DNA of 64,000 nt from an uncultured Latescibacterota bacterium (GTDB lineage Bacteria > Latescibacterota > UBA2968 > UBA8231). A program made the translations under genes and the position numbers. Location: contig OY282352.1 of NCBI GenBank assembly GCA_958295495.1, forward strand, positions 3,598,548-3,662,547, written 5' to 3'. Numbering within the stretch: position 1 is the first letter of the stretch; each line of letters starts with the position of its first letter. Shown piece after piece: positions 8,043-15,966 of the stretch. A model generated the notes under the pieces. The model saw only the letters and a program-made list of their open reading frames with translations. It was not told where the DNA came from and did no database searches.

Positions 8043-8459
8043 CTATTCTTTTCGCAGCTCTTCCGTTGCCAGCGGTATTTTTTCAATCCCCACGCGCTTG
8101 GCCACCTCGAAGAGGTCCAGTAGGTACTTGTGCGGGGTCTCCTGATCGGTCCGCACTACCAGCGTTAGACTCCGGGTACCTTCTTTTTCCCGCAAAAGGA
8201 CCTGCTCCAAATTGTCCAAGGTCACGAGCTGGCGGTTGATCTCCATGCGGCCATCCTCGGTGATCGTCGCCACTAGTTTCTTCTCTTCGACAATCTGCGC
8301 TTGTTGCGCTTCGGGTAATAGGACCTGGAGGCTGTAGGGCTGCTTAAACACTGTAGTTACCATAAAGAAGATCAACAGCAAAAAGACGCAGTCAATAAGC
8401 GGCGTCATGTTCAATTCTTGTTCTTCGTACAGGGATTTGCGCCTAGGCATCGGATTCAT
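8043..8459 (-). CDS. exbD: ExbD/TolR-family motor protein (second copy)
   Basis: The 138-residue protein has one N-terminal membrane helix (NMTPLIDCVFLLLIFFMVTT) with Asp23, the conserved proton-path residue. A periplasmic domain of about 95 residues follows. It works with ExbB/TolQ as an inner-membrane proton-driven motor that energises an outer-membrane process. Its ATG overlaps the stop of the upstream exbD by four bases, so translation is coupled; a downstream ATG at 8450 is a possible alternative. The two tandem ExbD proteins share the membrane helix but differ strongly in the periplasmic part, so they probably contact different partners. Confidence 0.92.
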   Translation of the reverse strand: MNPMPRRKSLYEEQELNMTPLIDCVFLLLIFFMVTTVFKQPYSLQVLLPEAQQAQIVEEKKLVATITEDGRMEINRQLVTLDNLEQVLLREKEGTRSLTLVVRTDQETPHKYLLDLFEVAKRVGIEKIPLATEELRKE

Positions 8460-8872
8460 TCCTCTTGTTCCCGCACAAAAGCGATGCCCTCAACCCCGAC
8501 CTCTTTGGCTTTATCCACCACAAACACTACGTGTTTCTGGGCGCACTCGCCGTCCGCCTGAATAATGATATTCTCGTTGTTGGCCTCTTCCATGGCCGCG
8601 ACTAGCTGGGCTGCCAACGCCGCTGGCACCACGTCCTCTCCCTTGATTTGAATTTTGCCATCGCGGTCCAGCAAGACGTTGATATCTTTTTTCTTTTCTT
8701 CTGTAGCTTCGCTTTTGGCCGGCATGTCCACTTCCAGCCCTTTGGTGTGTATAAACACCGTGGTTACCATAAAAAAGATCAGCAGCAAAAAGACGCAGTC
8801 AATCAGCGGCGTCATATCCGGGCCGCCTTCTGCGAGAAAGCTCTCCGACCGCTGTTTTCGGTGTCTGGCCAT
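8456..8872 (-). CDS. exbD: ExbD/TolR-family motor protein (first copy)
   Basis: The 138-residue protein carries PDMTPLIDCVFLLLIFFMVTT near the N-terminus, with Asp25 as the protonatable residue in the membrane helix. The periplasmic domain contains ANNENIIIQADGECAQKHVV, typical of ExbD. A ribosome binding site (GGAGGAG) precedes the ATG. It follows exbB closely and overlaps the second exbD. Two ExbD paralogues per ExbB is the arrangement found in several FCB-group motors and in the Myxococcus AglRQS gliding motor. Confidence 0.92.
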   Translation of the reverse strand: MARHRKQRSESFLAEGGPDMTPLIDCVFLLLIFFMVTTVFIHTKGLEVDMPAKSEATEEKKKDINVLLDRDGKIQIKGEDVVPAALAAQLVAAMEEANNENIIIQADGECAQKHVVFVVDKAKEVGVEGIAFVREQEE

Positions 8873-8896
8873 TGGGTGAACTCCTCCGAGCAGGAG

Positions 8897-9643
8897 CTAC
8901 TCTGTCGTTCCGTATTGTTGGCGCTGTCCCATAGTGATCAGAGCATTTGCAAAGGCATGTCCGTACATCTCGGCGTCTTCTAGCAGATTGTCCGCTTTGC
9001 GCGCTAGATAGCGGTACAATACAATCGTCGGGATGGCGACGATCAGCCCCGATGCCGTAGTGACCAAGGCTTGGGAAATCCCGCCGGCAACGACTTTCGG
9101 GTCTCCTGCACCAGCTATGGCGATGGACTCAAAGGCGATGATCATCCCCATAATGGTGCCGAGCAATCCCAACAAAGGGGTTATATTGCCGATGGTATTC
9201 AGGATTGCCAAGTTTTTGCCCAGATAGGTCCGGGCGGATTCCTCGGTCTGAATGACCAGCTCTTCTTTGAGATCGGCGAGTTCCCGTTGCATCACCATAA
9301 ACCTGCCCACCTCGCCACCGCCGGCGGCATCAGCGAGGCGGATGATCTCCTCGTTCGTCTCTTTGAATTCTCGCTGTTCGATCATCAGCGTATGGTATCG
9401 TTTCAGCAGCGAAGCAAATACATAATTGAGTAGGCCCTTGCCGCGGTTGCACTCTTCCACGACCGCCTGTTCCCCGCCGTTGCGCAGCGCGGTTTCGAGC
9501 TTGTCCAACTCATTTTGGGCCTCTTCAGGCGTGGGCAATTGCTTGAAGATCCACAGGCGTTCAATAGAGTAGGCAATGGCTAGAATAGCACAGGCGATTA
9601 GGGGGACCATCATCGGACCGCCACTTTGAATTATATCCCACAT
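8897..9643 (-). CDS. exbB: ExbB/TolQ/MotA-family proton channel protein
   Basis: The 248-residue protein has three membrane helices (about residues 10-27, 140-165 and 185-205) and a long cytoplasmic loop. The conserved block VAGGISQALVTTASGLIVAIPTIV marks the family. It forms the proton channel of a TonB/Tol-like motor with ExbD. AAGGAG lies nine bases upstream of the ATG. The gene lies between a CsgG-like periplasmic protein and two exbD genes, a motor cluster without TonB, TolA or Pal nearby. A decayed fragment of a second copy lies at 28319-28433, which helps show that the envelope operon was once continuous. Confidence 0.92.
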   Translation of the reverse strand: MWDIIQSGGPMMVPLIACAILAIAYSIERLWIFKQLPTPEEAQNELDKLETALRNGGEQAVVEECNRGKGLLNYVFASLLKRYHTLMIEQREFKETNEEIIRLADAAGGGEVGRFMVMQRELADLKEELVIQTEESARTYLGKNLAILNTIGNITPLLGLLGTIMGMIIAFESIAIAGAGDPKVVAGGISQALVTTASGLIVAIPTIVLYRYLARKADNLLEDAEMYGHAFANALITMGQRQQYGTTE

Positions 9644-9675
9644 TGCTATTGCTCCTTTTTGGCAAGAGAAGAGTT

Positions 9676-10614
9676 CTAGTCGTCTTCTTTGGCGTTTCTA
9701 GATAAGCGCTGCCCTATGCGCAAACCGGCATCGATGACACCGAATTTCTCAACGACCTCGGCCTTGCACAAGTGCGGCCCGATAATCTGATGCACCCGGA
9801 CCAGAGCGATTCGGATCTCTTTATCATACAACGGTAGGACATCGCCGTACTCGACGCGATCCAAAATACCGATGCCTAGATACACCTCGTCGGCTTCGAC
9901 CGCCAAGACCTGGGCCTGCGCGCCGGAAAGGTCGATGGGGGGGCGCTCCGTCAGACTCGTAATCATTTGGCTGCTGAGGTCTCTGAAGGCGACATCGACG
10001 AGCTTGCCAAAAGCCAATTCAAAAAAACGCTCGGAACCGAAGTCAACCTTGAAGAGTTCGCGGAATACCCGATCCTGTTTGCGCGGTCGGCCGAACAGGT
10101 CTAGGCCGTACGACTTTTCCGTGGAGTCCCTGAGCGTTTCAAAGGTCTCGACTATTTCTCCGGTCGCTACTCTGATTAGCTGCACTTGGCTGAGGTGGAT
10201 CACTGAATTGTAAGATTTATAGCCGGCCAGATTGGGGTTTCCCACTGTCACGCGACGCATCCCCAACTGCTCCACCACACCGGTAATGACCAAGTCGGCA
10301 CCCAAGCGTTGCCCCAGCCGCACAGCCTGGTCAATGCCGTAGTATTTTTTTACTTGTTTGTTTAATTGAACGGCCTCGACTTCCCGTGGCGGAATAACAA
10401 AGACCGCATCGTCTGCATCCAGATATCGACCTAGCAAATCGGGTACATCCCTAGATAAGTGCCATTCCGCCTGAAAACCGGCTCGGTCCTCAAAATCGAG
10501 CAGGGCAAGGCGCAGGGTCGGCAGCGGTCCCTCGGCCGCGACCGCCATGTCGAGTGTTAGGGGGTCGGCCCCTGCCCAGATATAAAGGAATGAAATGGTT
10601 AGAAGCGGTTTCAT
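9676..10614 (-). CDS. Exported CsgG/TolB-N-like protein linked to the ExbBD motor
   Basis: The 312-residue product starts with a likely signal peptide (MKPLLTISFLYIWAGA). The next part, LALLDFEDRAGF..., then VPDLLGRYLDADDAVFVI and LGADLVITGVVEQL, has the alternating pattern of CsgG / TolB N-terminal-type domains, which are periplasmic or outer-membrane associated. The C-terminal third (LAVEADEVYLGIGILDRVEYGDVLPL) resembles a small beta domain. The start at 10614 is preferred because the longer frame upstream runs into a decayed lipoprotein remnant. It precedes exbB by 32 bases. A broken copy of its N-terminal region lies at 28440-28600. The precise role is unknown; a structural link between motor and outer membrane is inferred. 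Confidence 0.7.
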   Translation of the reverse strand: MKPLLTISFLYIWAGADPLTLDMAVAAEGPLPTLRLALLDFEDRAGFQAEWHLSRDVPDLLGRYLDADDAVFVIPPREVEAVQLNKQVKKYYGIDQAVRLGQRLGADLVITGVVEQLGMRRVTVGNPNLAGYKSYNSVIHLSQVQLIRVATGEIVETFETLRDSTEKSYGLDLFGRPRKQDRVFRELFKVDFGSERFFELAFGKLVDVAFRDLSSQMITSLTERPPIDLSGAQAQVLAVEADEVYLGIGILDRVEYGDVLPLYDKEIRIALVRVHQIIGPHLCKAEVVEKFGVIDAGLRIGQRLSRNAKEDD

Positions 10615-10714
10615 AACGGTCTTCGTATCTAAAGGCGCGGTGAACCCCCCGCACCCCACTACACAGCACCCACAAAATATCTTCAAACACGGGCGATTGG
10701 CAAGGGGCTTGCTG

Positions 10715-10830
10715 CACTTCTTAGGTTGCGATCTTTTGGTCGAATTCGAGGGCGATATCCACCATTTCCAGCGGCTGCCCGGAAGCGTCAAATTTCAGGA
10801 CAAAGTCTTTGAAGAGTATAGGAGGGCACT
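10715..10830 (-). pseudogene. Decayed 3' end of the envelope lipoprotein gene
   Basis: The minus strand reads KDFVLKFDASGQPLEMVDI and ALEFDQKIAT before a stop. This matches the C-terminus of the intact lipoprotein at 28664-29425 (KDFVLKFDASEQPIETVDI, VEFDQQIERK). Only about 35 codons remain. It lies just upstream of the CsgG-like gene, the position that the intact lipoprotein holds relative to the CsgG-like remnant at the other locus. The rest of the gap 10831-10924 shows nothing recognisable. Confidence 0.8.
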
Positions 10831-10924
10831 TGGGTGGGCGGTTCTAAGATCCGGTCGGGCCACTCGGAGGCCGCCGACCAAGTGGCTATGAACAAAAAAC
10901 AGAAGCTTGTTCGCGTCGCGGCCT

Positions 10925-13009
10925 TCACACCTCGACGTTCAACGCGCTGACCACGCCCGACACGCCCATGTTATTCAAGGCGCGCATCTCTAGCACGTTT
11001 AGTCCTTTGTGTAGGGACCAGTCAATTTGGGCCGGCCGCTCCTGCCATGGCTGCCCATCGATCCGCACCTCGAAGGTCAGAAAACCGGGCGTTTCCGTGT
11101 CCAGATAAATGCGTAGCTGGCGTTCGTCAATGGCCTCGGCGACATACCGCGTTTGATTGAGCGTCGGATAGAAATCCGCCCGCCGGTTAGTGTGCTGGGT
11201 AAAGTGGGGTAGCGGCGGGACCTGATCGTCGGCCCAGTTGAGATAGCCGTTCCACGACCACACTTCAGTACCTTGGCTCACCGGCAGGGGACGGGGCCGG
11301 CTGAACACGTCAAAACGCGGCACGATGCGGAAGTGGCAAAACGAGCGGAACAAAAAGAGCGCGCCCTCCGCGGTGGAATGTTCGTAGTCCCCATCGTAGA
11401 AGGCGATGGGCAGGTCTTTTACCACCGCCTCCAAGTCTTGGTGAAAAAGATAAGGGCGATCCCAGCGTTCGGGACGCTCTAGCCGTGCGGCCAGCACTTG
11501 GTGGATTTCTTGGGTGTCCAGCGGCACCAAGGTTTTGGGGTCGTACCAGTAATAATCGCGGGTGGCGTCTTGGTGCATCCACTTGCCGTAGTCATTGGAC
11601 CAGACCTCGGCGATTTCGTGGCCGGTCATGCCCTCGCTGTGGAAATTGAGGTGGCGGGCGGGGATGCCCATGCTCAGACAGGCGGCCACCAGAACCACAT
11701 TGGGATAAAGGCACATCTGGTCGCGCCGCCGCTGCTTGTACTGGTTCATCCGAATGGCGCCGTTCTCGTCCCGTTCAAGACAAACCCAGGCGAGTGGATC
11801 CCACGGAAAATGGCTGCACTCGCTCAGGGGGATGTGATACGCCCAACGGTGCAGCCGCGCGATTTTATCGAATTCAGTCTGTGCCCCAGCCACTACCGCG
11901 TCCAATTCGCATTGCTGGCGCAAATCCCGCAGTATCTGGGCGCGATAGTCTTCATAAGGCATGGGGATAGACGGCCTTAGAATTTGGGCGTTCTTGGTGC
12001 TGACTAAACGACCTGTAAACCGCTCCCCTTGCTGGAAGTCGGCGTTGATCTGGACACTTTTGAGCACCGGGGATTGCAACCCGTCCGCGACTGAAAAATC
12101 GACTTTCCACTGGAGATAACGGCCTCTGACTGTTGCCGGTTGTCCGTCATAGACCTGCCAGCCGCTCCAGTGGTCTGTATCCCAGACAGGACGAGAGCCG
12201 GTTCGCAAGGCCCAAGCAAGCTGGGTGCCCTCGGGGATATCCGCGTCCCAGTCTAGGGTTATGCGCTGCAGACTACGCTCGCTTTTAACAGCGTCTTCCG
12301 CTTCGCCAGCCGCGTCGATTACCTTAGAGACCAGCTCGCCATTGCTGCGAAAGCGGTCGAGGACCAAGCGCAGTACGTATTCCCCGCGCTCTGCTTTCGA
12401 GGTTTGGCCGCTGTCGATACTATGGCGGCTGGCGTAGGGAAGCGTTACTGGATCGTCCATGCCCTTGTAAAAGTCGCGGTAGTCCGCCACCATTAGCTGC
12501 CAGCCAGCCAAGCCTTCTACTGCGGCCACTTCAATCACATTTTCGCCTAGCCGTAGCGTCTCCGGCGGAATATCCACATAGTACCAGCGGCTCCAACTCC
12601 ACTGCCCCACCATCAACCCCCAGTATTGGTTGGCTTGGGGCGCGGCTTGGCGCGAGGGGGGGCGCAGGACTGGTTGTCCGTTTATTGTAAACCGGAGGGT
12701 GGACTGGTTGTCTTGGCGTTCCTTGGCTATAAACGCTAGCTGGGCCCCAAGTGCAGCCGGATCATCCAAATGCAGGGTTTTGCGGCACGCCGTCTGGCCG
12801 CTCACCTCGACAAAAGGCTCGATGTGTTCTTGGTCTGAACGGCCCGAGCCGGGCGCGTCGTTTTCGACCACTTGGCCGTCAAACAGGCGGATGCCCTCGT
12901 CCTGCCGACCCATCCACAAATCCGTCGTCTTGGCGGCACTAGTATAGACCTCTTCGGCTTGCATAAAAATGGTAACGCGTTGCTCTTTGAGGGCAGTAGA
13001 GACAGTCAT
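10925..13009 (-). CDS. Transglutaminase-like protease-fold protein
   Basis: The product has 694 residues. A transglutaminase-like core lies at about residues 380-490: Cys433 (QMCLYPN) leading to SMGIPARHLN, His464 (TGHEIAEVW) and Asp481 (WMHQDATRD), the expected Cys-His-Asp triad. N-terminal and C-terminal parts look like beta-sandwich carbohydrate- or cell-wall-binding modules (for example LRLGENVIEVAAVEG and LNVLEMRALNNMG). No signal peptide is visible. The start at 13009 is chosen because GGAAGG lies seven bases upstream; an in-frame alternative is six codons longer. It is divergent from the DUF6785 membrane gene. Similar pairs occur in gene clusters for glycan use; hydrolase versus cross-linking activity cannot be told. 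Confidence 0.72.
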   Translation of the reverse strand: MTVSTALKEQRVTIFMQAEEVYTSAAKTTDLWMGRQDEGIRLFDGQVVENDAPGSGRSDQEHIEPFVEVSGQTACRKTLHLDDPAALGAQLAFIAKERQDNQSTLRFTINGQPVLRPPSRQAAPQANQYWGLMVGQWSWSRWYYVDIPPETLRLGENVIEVAAVEGLAGWQLMVADYRDFYKGMDDPVTLPYASRHSIDSGQTSKAERGEYVLRLVLDRFRSNGELVSKVIDAAGEAEDAVKSERSLQRITLDWDADIPEGTQLAWALRTGSRPVWDTDHWSGWQVYDGQPATVRGRYLQWKVDFSVADGLQSPVLKSVQINADFQQGERFTGRLVSTKNAQILRPSIPMPYEDYRAQILRDLRQQCELDAVVAGAQTEFDKIARLHRWAYHIPLSECSHFPWDPLAWVCLERDENGAIRMNQYKQRRRDQMCLYPNVVLVAACLSMGIPARHLNFHSEGMTGHEIAEVWSNDYGKWMHQDATRDYYWYDPKTLVPLDTQEIHQVLAARLERPERWDRPYLFHQDLEAVVKDLPIAFYDGDYEHSTAEGALFLFRSFCHFRIVPRFDVFSRPRPLPVSQGTEVWSWNGYLNWADDQVPPLPHFTQHTNRRADFYPTLNQTRYVAEAIDERQLRIYLDTETPGFLTFEVRIDGQPWQERPAQIDWSLHKGLNVLEMRALNNMGVSGVVSALNVEV

Positions 13010-13151
13010 TGCACTTCCTTCCGTCAATGGGGCTTACTGGCAAATGCAGAGAACGATCTATAGTATATATGGCCTGACAGCACAAGAGGCTTTTCATCCC
13101 TTGCGGAGGTTGCGCATCCGATCCATCCCTTGCAAGCATTGGAGTTAGCGG

Positions 13152-15113
13152 ATGCAAGTTCCAAAAAAGAAGAATCAGGACGCGGCTTCTGCAGCGGGCG
13201 TTACGGTGCGCTCTCTGCTGGTCGGGTCTCTGATGACTCTGGGTATCAGCACCATAGCACCCTACAGCAACATGATCCTGCGCGGCTCGAATTTTGCCCT
13301 CGATTTCAGTACGGCCGGTGCTATTTTTTTATTTTTTCTCTTTGTGTTCTTTATTCAAACCGGGCTCAAGGCCCTGCATCCCCGCTTGAGCCTGCGGCGT
13401 CAGGAACTGGTGGTCATCTATATCATGGCCATCGTGGGCTGCGCCATCCCCAGTATGGGGCTCACCGAATACCTCTTGCCCATCACTAGCGGCGTGCTCT
13501 ACTACGCCACTCCAGAAAACGAGTGGGCGGAGCTGATTCATCCTTTTGTTCGCCCTTGGCTCGTACCGCAAGACTACGATGCAGCCCGGTATTTCTACGA
13601 AGGTCTGCCCGAGGGGATGCCCATACCGTGGTCCGCTTGGTTGGTGCCTCTGTTGGCTTGGATCCCCCTCATTCTGTGCGTGTATGTGGCCATGATTTGC
13701 ATTGCGGTCATCTTGCGGCGTCCTTGGATCCAGGACGAACGCCTGAATTTTCCGCTCATTCAGGTGCCCATCGCCATGATTGCCGAGGGCGGGCCAACGG
13801 ACCGACTCAGTCCCTTTTTTAAGAATCCGATCATGTGGGCCGGCTTTGCCATTCCCTTCTTCATCGGCTCCATCCGCGCCCTGCACAACTACTACGATTT
13901 TGTCCCTGACATCGTTCTGGTCACCAGCATCCCGCTTTTCCGCAATACCACCAACCTACAGATCGCCCTGAGCTTCCCCATGGTGGGTTTCGCCTTTCTG
14001 GTCAATCTCGATATCGCTTTTAGTATCTGGTTTTTTAACTTAGTCGGCCGCGTCCAAGAAGGGACCCTTGGCATTCTGGGTGTGGCGAGTACGGAAAAGC
14101 TCAATTTCGCCACCATCCCGATCTTCGCCCACCAAGGCATGGGTGCCATGATCGTGCTGGTATTCTTCAGCCTGTGGATGGCCCGCCGGCATCTGGTGCG
14201 GGTTTTTCGCAAGGCGTTTACAGGGCTCCCGGATGTCGATGATTCGGACGAGATGCTCTCCTACCGGACCGCTGTTTTCGGCCTTATAGGCACGAGTCTT
14301 TTTATCGGGGTTTGGCTGGCACTGGCGGGTTTGGCGTGGTGGGTGGTGCCCATCTATTTGTTCGCCATGTTCACGCTGTTCGTCGGCATTACCCGGGTTG
14401 TGGCCGAAGGCGGTATTGCCGCCACCCGGGCGCCGCTGATCGCCGCGGATTTTGTCACCTCGGGTCTGGGCTCTGCAGTGCTCGGAGGCCAGACCCTCAC
14501 AACGCTAAGTTTCACCTATGTTTGGGCCGCTGACATCCGCACCTTTGTCCTAGCCTCCTGCGCCAATGGCCTCAAATTGGCCGAAGAGTATTTGCGCGGG
14601 AGCAAACGGGCACTTTTTGCCGCTATCATGCTGGCCATCTGCATTAGTCTGGGGGCTTCGATCTGGATCGTACTCTATCTGAGCTATACCTACGGAGGTG
14701 TTAATCTAGAGCCTTGGTTTTTCATCAGCGGCCCCCAAGTGCCCTTCAAATTTGTGGCGCACGAGCTCCATAGGCTAGACGGTCCCGATCTGGTAGGCTG
14801 GATCTCAACCCTAGTCGGCGGCGGGGTCATGGCCCTGTTGATGATTGCGCGTCAGCACCTGTTCTGGTGGCCCCTGCACCCTCTTGGGTATGCCGTCAGC
14901 GCCAGCACCTACCTGACCAACTACATTTCTTTCAGTGTCTTTTTGGCTTGGCTAATCAAAGCCATCATTCTCAAGTACGGAGGCCCGGCCTATTTTCGGC
15001 AGGCCTGTCCTTTTTTTTTGGGATTGATTCTGGGCCAATTTTCCGTGGCCGGGGCGTGGCTGGTTATCGACTACTTTACGGGCATGACCGGCAATTCCAT
15101 TTACTGGGTCTAG
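13152..15113 (+). CDS. DUF6785/DUF6784-type multi-pass membrane protein
   Basis: This is a 653-residue inner-membrane protein with about 12-14 hydrophobic helices. Recognisable segments include LRRQELVVIYIMAIVGCAIPS, IGSIRALHNYYDFVP, GITRVVAEGGIAATRAPL and the C-terminal IIDYFTGMTG-like ending. It matches, from memory, the DUF6785 plus DUF6784 family, common in Latescibacterota, planctomycetes and Poribacteria and somewhat like oligopeptide transporters. A transporter role for sugars or peptides is inferred; no substrate is known. GGAG precedes the ATG at seven bases. A decayed paralogue lies at 25020-26084. Confidence 0.75.
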   Translation: MQVPKKKNQDAASAAGVTVRSLLVGSLMTLGISTIAPYSNMILRGSNFALDFSTAGAIFLFFLFVFFIQTGLKALHPRLSLRRQELVVIYIMAIVGCAIPSMGLTEYLLPITSGVLYYATPENEWAELIHPFVRPWLVPQDYDAARYFYEGLPEGMPIPWSAWLVPLLAWIPLILCVYVAMICIAVILRRPWIQDERLNFPLIQVPIAMIAEGGPTDRLSPFFKNPIMWAGFAIPFFIGSIRALHNYYDFVPDIVLVTSIPLFRNTTNLQIALSFPMVGFAFLVNLDIAFSIWFFNLVGRVQEGTLGILGVASTEKLNFATIPIFAHQGMGAMIVLVFFSLWMARRHLVRVFRKAFTGLPDVDDSDEMLSYRTAVFGLIGTSLFIGVWLALAGLAWWVVPIYLFAMFTLFVGITRVVAEGGIAATRAPLIAADFVTSGLGSAVLGGQTLTTLSFTYVWAADIRTFVLASCANGLKLAEEYLRGSKRALFAAIMLAICISLGASIWIVLYLSYTYGGVNLEPWFFISGPQVPFKFVAHELHRLDGPDLVGWISTLVGGGVMALLMIARQHLFWWPLHPLGYAVSASTYLTNYISFSVFLAWLIKAIILKYGGPAYFRQACPFFLGLILGQFSVAGAWLVIDYFTGMTGNSIYWV

Positions 15114-15119
15114 ACTCCC

Positions 15120-15845
15120 TCAGCCTTCGTCGTATCCCTTTACGGGCCGCGCCCAGATATTGCGATAGCGCACGAGGTCGCCGTGGTCTTGCAAGCGGAG
15201 CGGGCCGGTGGGGGGATGCGCTTCGTAGCGATAGACGCCGCGATGGCCTGTGGGGCCTAAGACCTCGACGTGGTGGTGGACTAAGACGCCGTTGTGGGCC
15301 AAAGTGAGATAGGCCGGGCTGACTAGTTCAGTGCCATTGAAGCGCGGGGCCTTCCAGAATATGTCGTAGGTCTGCCATTCGCCGGGCGGGCGGCAGGCGT
15401 TGACTAGCGGCGGGTACTCGCCATAGACGGCGGCCGTGGTGCCGTCGGCATACGTGGGGTTGTCGTATCCGTCGAGGACTTGGATCTCGTATAGGCTCAT
15501 GAGAAAGACGCCGCTGTTGCCGCGCCCTTGGCTCTCGCCTTTGATCTCGCTGGGGCAGGCGAATTCGAGGTGGTACTGGACATCGCCAAAGCGCGCCGTG
15601 CTCACGATGTCGCCGGAACGGGGCGCGACCTCCATGTATCCGTCGGCCACCTGCCAAGGGGCGTCGCCGCCGTTTGCGCTCTGCCAGCTGTCGAGGCTAG
15701 TCCCGTCGAAAAGGACGACCGCGTCTGAGGGGGGGCTGTTGTGGCTGCCGGGGGTCACAACCGCCGGAGCGGGCCGCTGGTGATCGTGGACGCAATAGGA
15801 AGAATTGGGTAGTAGAGGGGTATCGTCGTAGCCTGATTTGCCCAT
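15120..15845 (-). CDS. DUF1080 (3-keto-disaccharide hydrolase-like) domain protein
   Basis: This 241-residue protein is built almost entirely of the concanavalin-like DUF1080 domain. VVLFDGTSLDSWQSANG opens the domain at about residue 43. GRGNSGVFLMSLYEIQVLDGYDN and the ending PLRLQDHGDLVRYRNIWARP are hallmark blocks. The family includes 3-keto-glucoside hydrolases and lectin-like domains acting on sugars. No clear signal peptide was found. AAGGAGC lies nine bases before the ATG. It is convergent with the DUF6785 gene, with only six bases between stops. Gfo/Idh/MocA oxidoreductases often act with such enzymes by making the 3-keto sugar. Confidence 0.85.
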   Translation of the reverse strand: MGKSGYDDTPLLPNSSYCVHDHQRPAPAVVTPGSHNSPPSDAVVLFDGTSLDSWQSANGGDAPWQVADGYMEVAPRSGDIVSTARFGDVQYHLEFACPSEIKGESQGRGNSGVFLMSLYEIQVLDGYDNPTYADGTTAAVYGEYPPLVNACRPPGEWQTYDIFWKAPRFNGTELVSPAYLTLAHNGVLVHHHVEVLGPTGHRGVYRYEAHPPTGPLRLQDHGDLVRYRNIWARPVKGYDEG

Positions 15846-15966
15846 TTGGAAAAGCTCCTTGTTGGGGTGAGATAGGTTGGGATATAAAGGGAGTAGGACG
15901 CGCTCGCGTCAATGGCCCGCTCTTGAGCACCACATTATATTGAATGCCATTCAACGGGAAGGCGCG

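Noticed and set aside
8043-9643. A Tol-Pal system
   Set aside because: TolA, TolB, Pal and a short YbgF are absent, the ExbD gene is doubled and the partners are different, so only the motor family name is used.
10856-10892. A terminator after the transglutaminase gene
   Set aside because: A GCCACTTGG/CCGAGTGGC stem exists on the minus strand, but no T-run follows.
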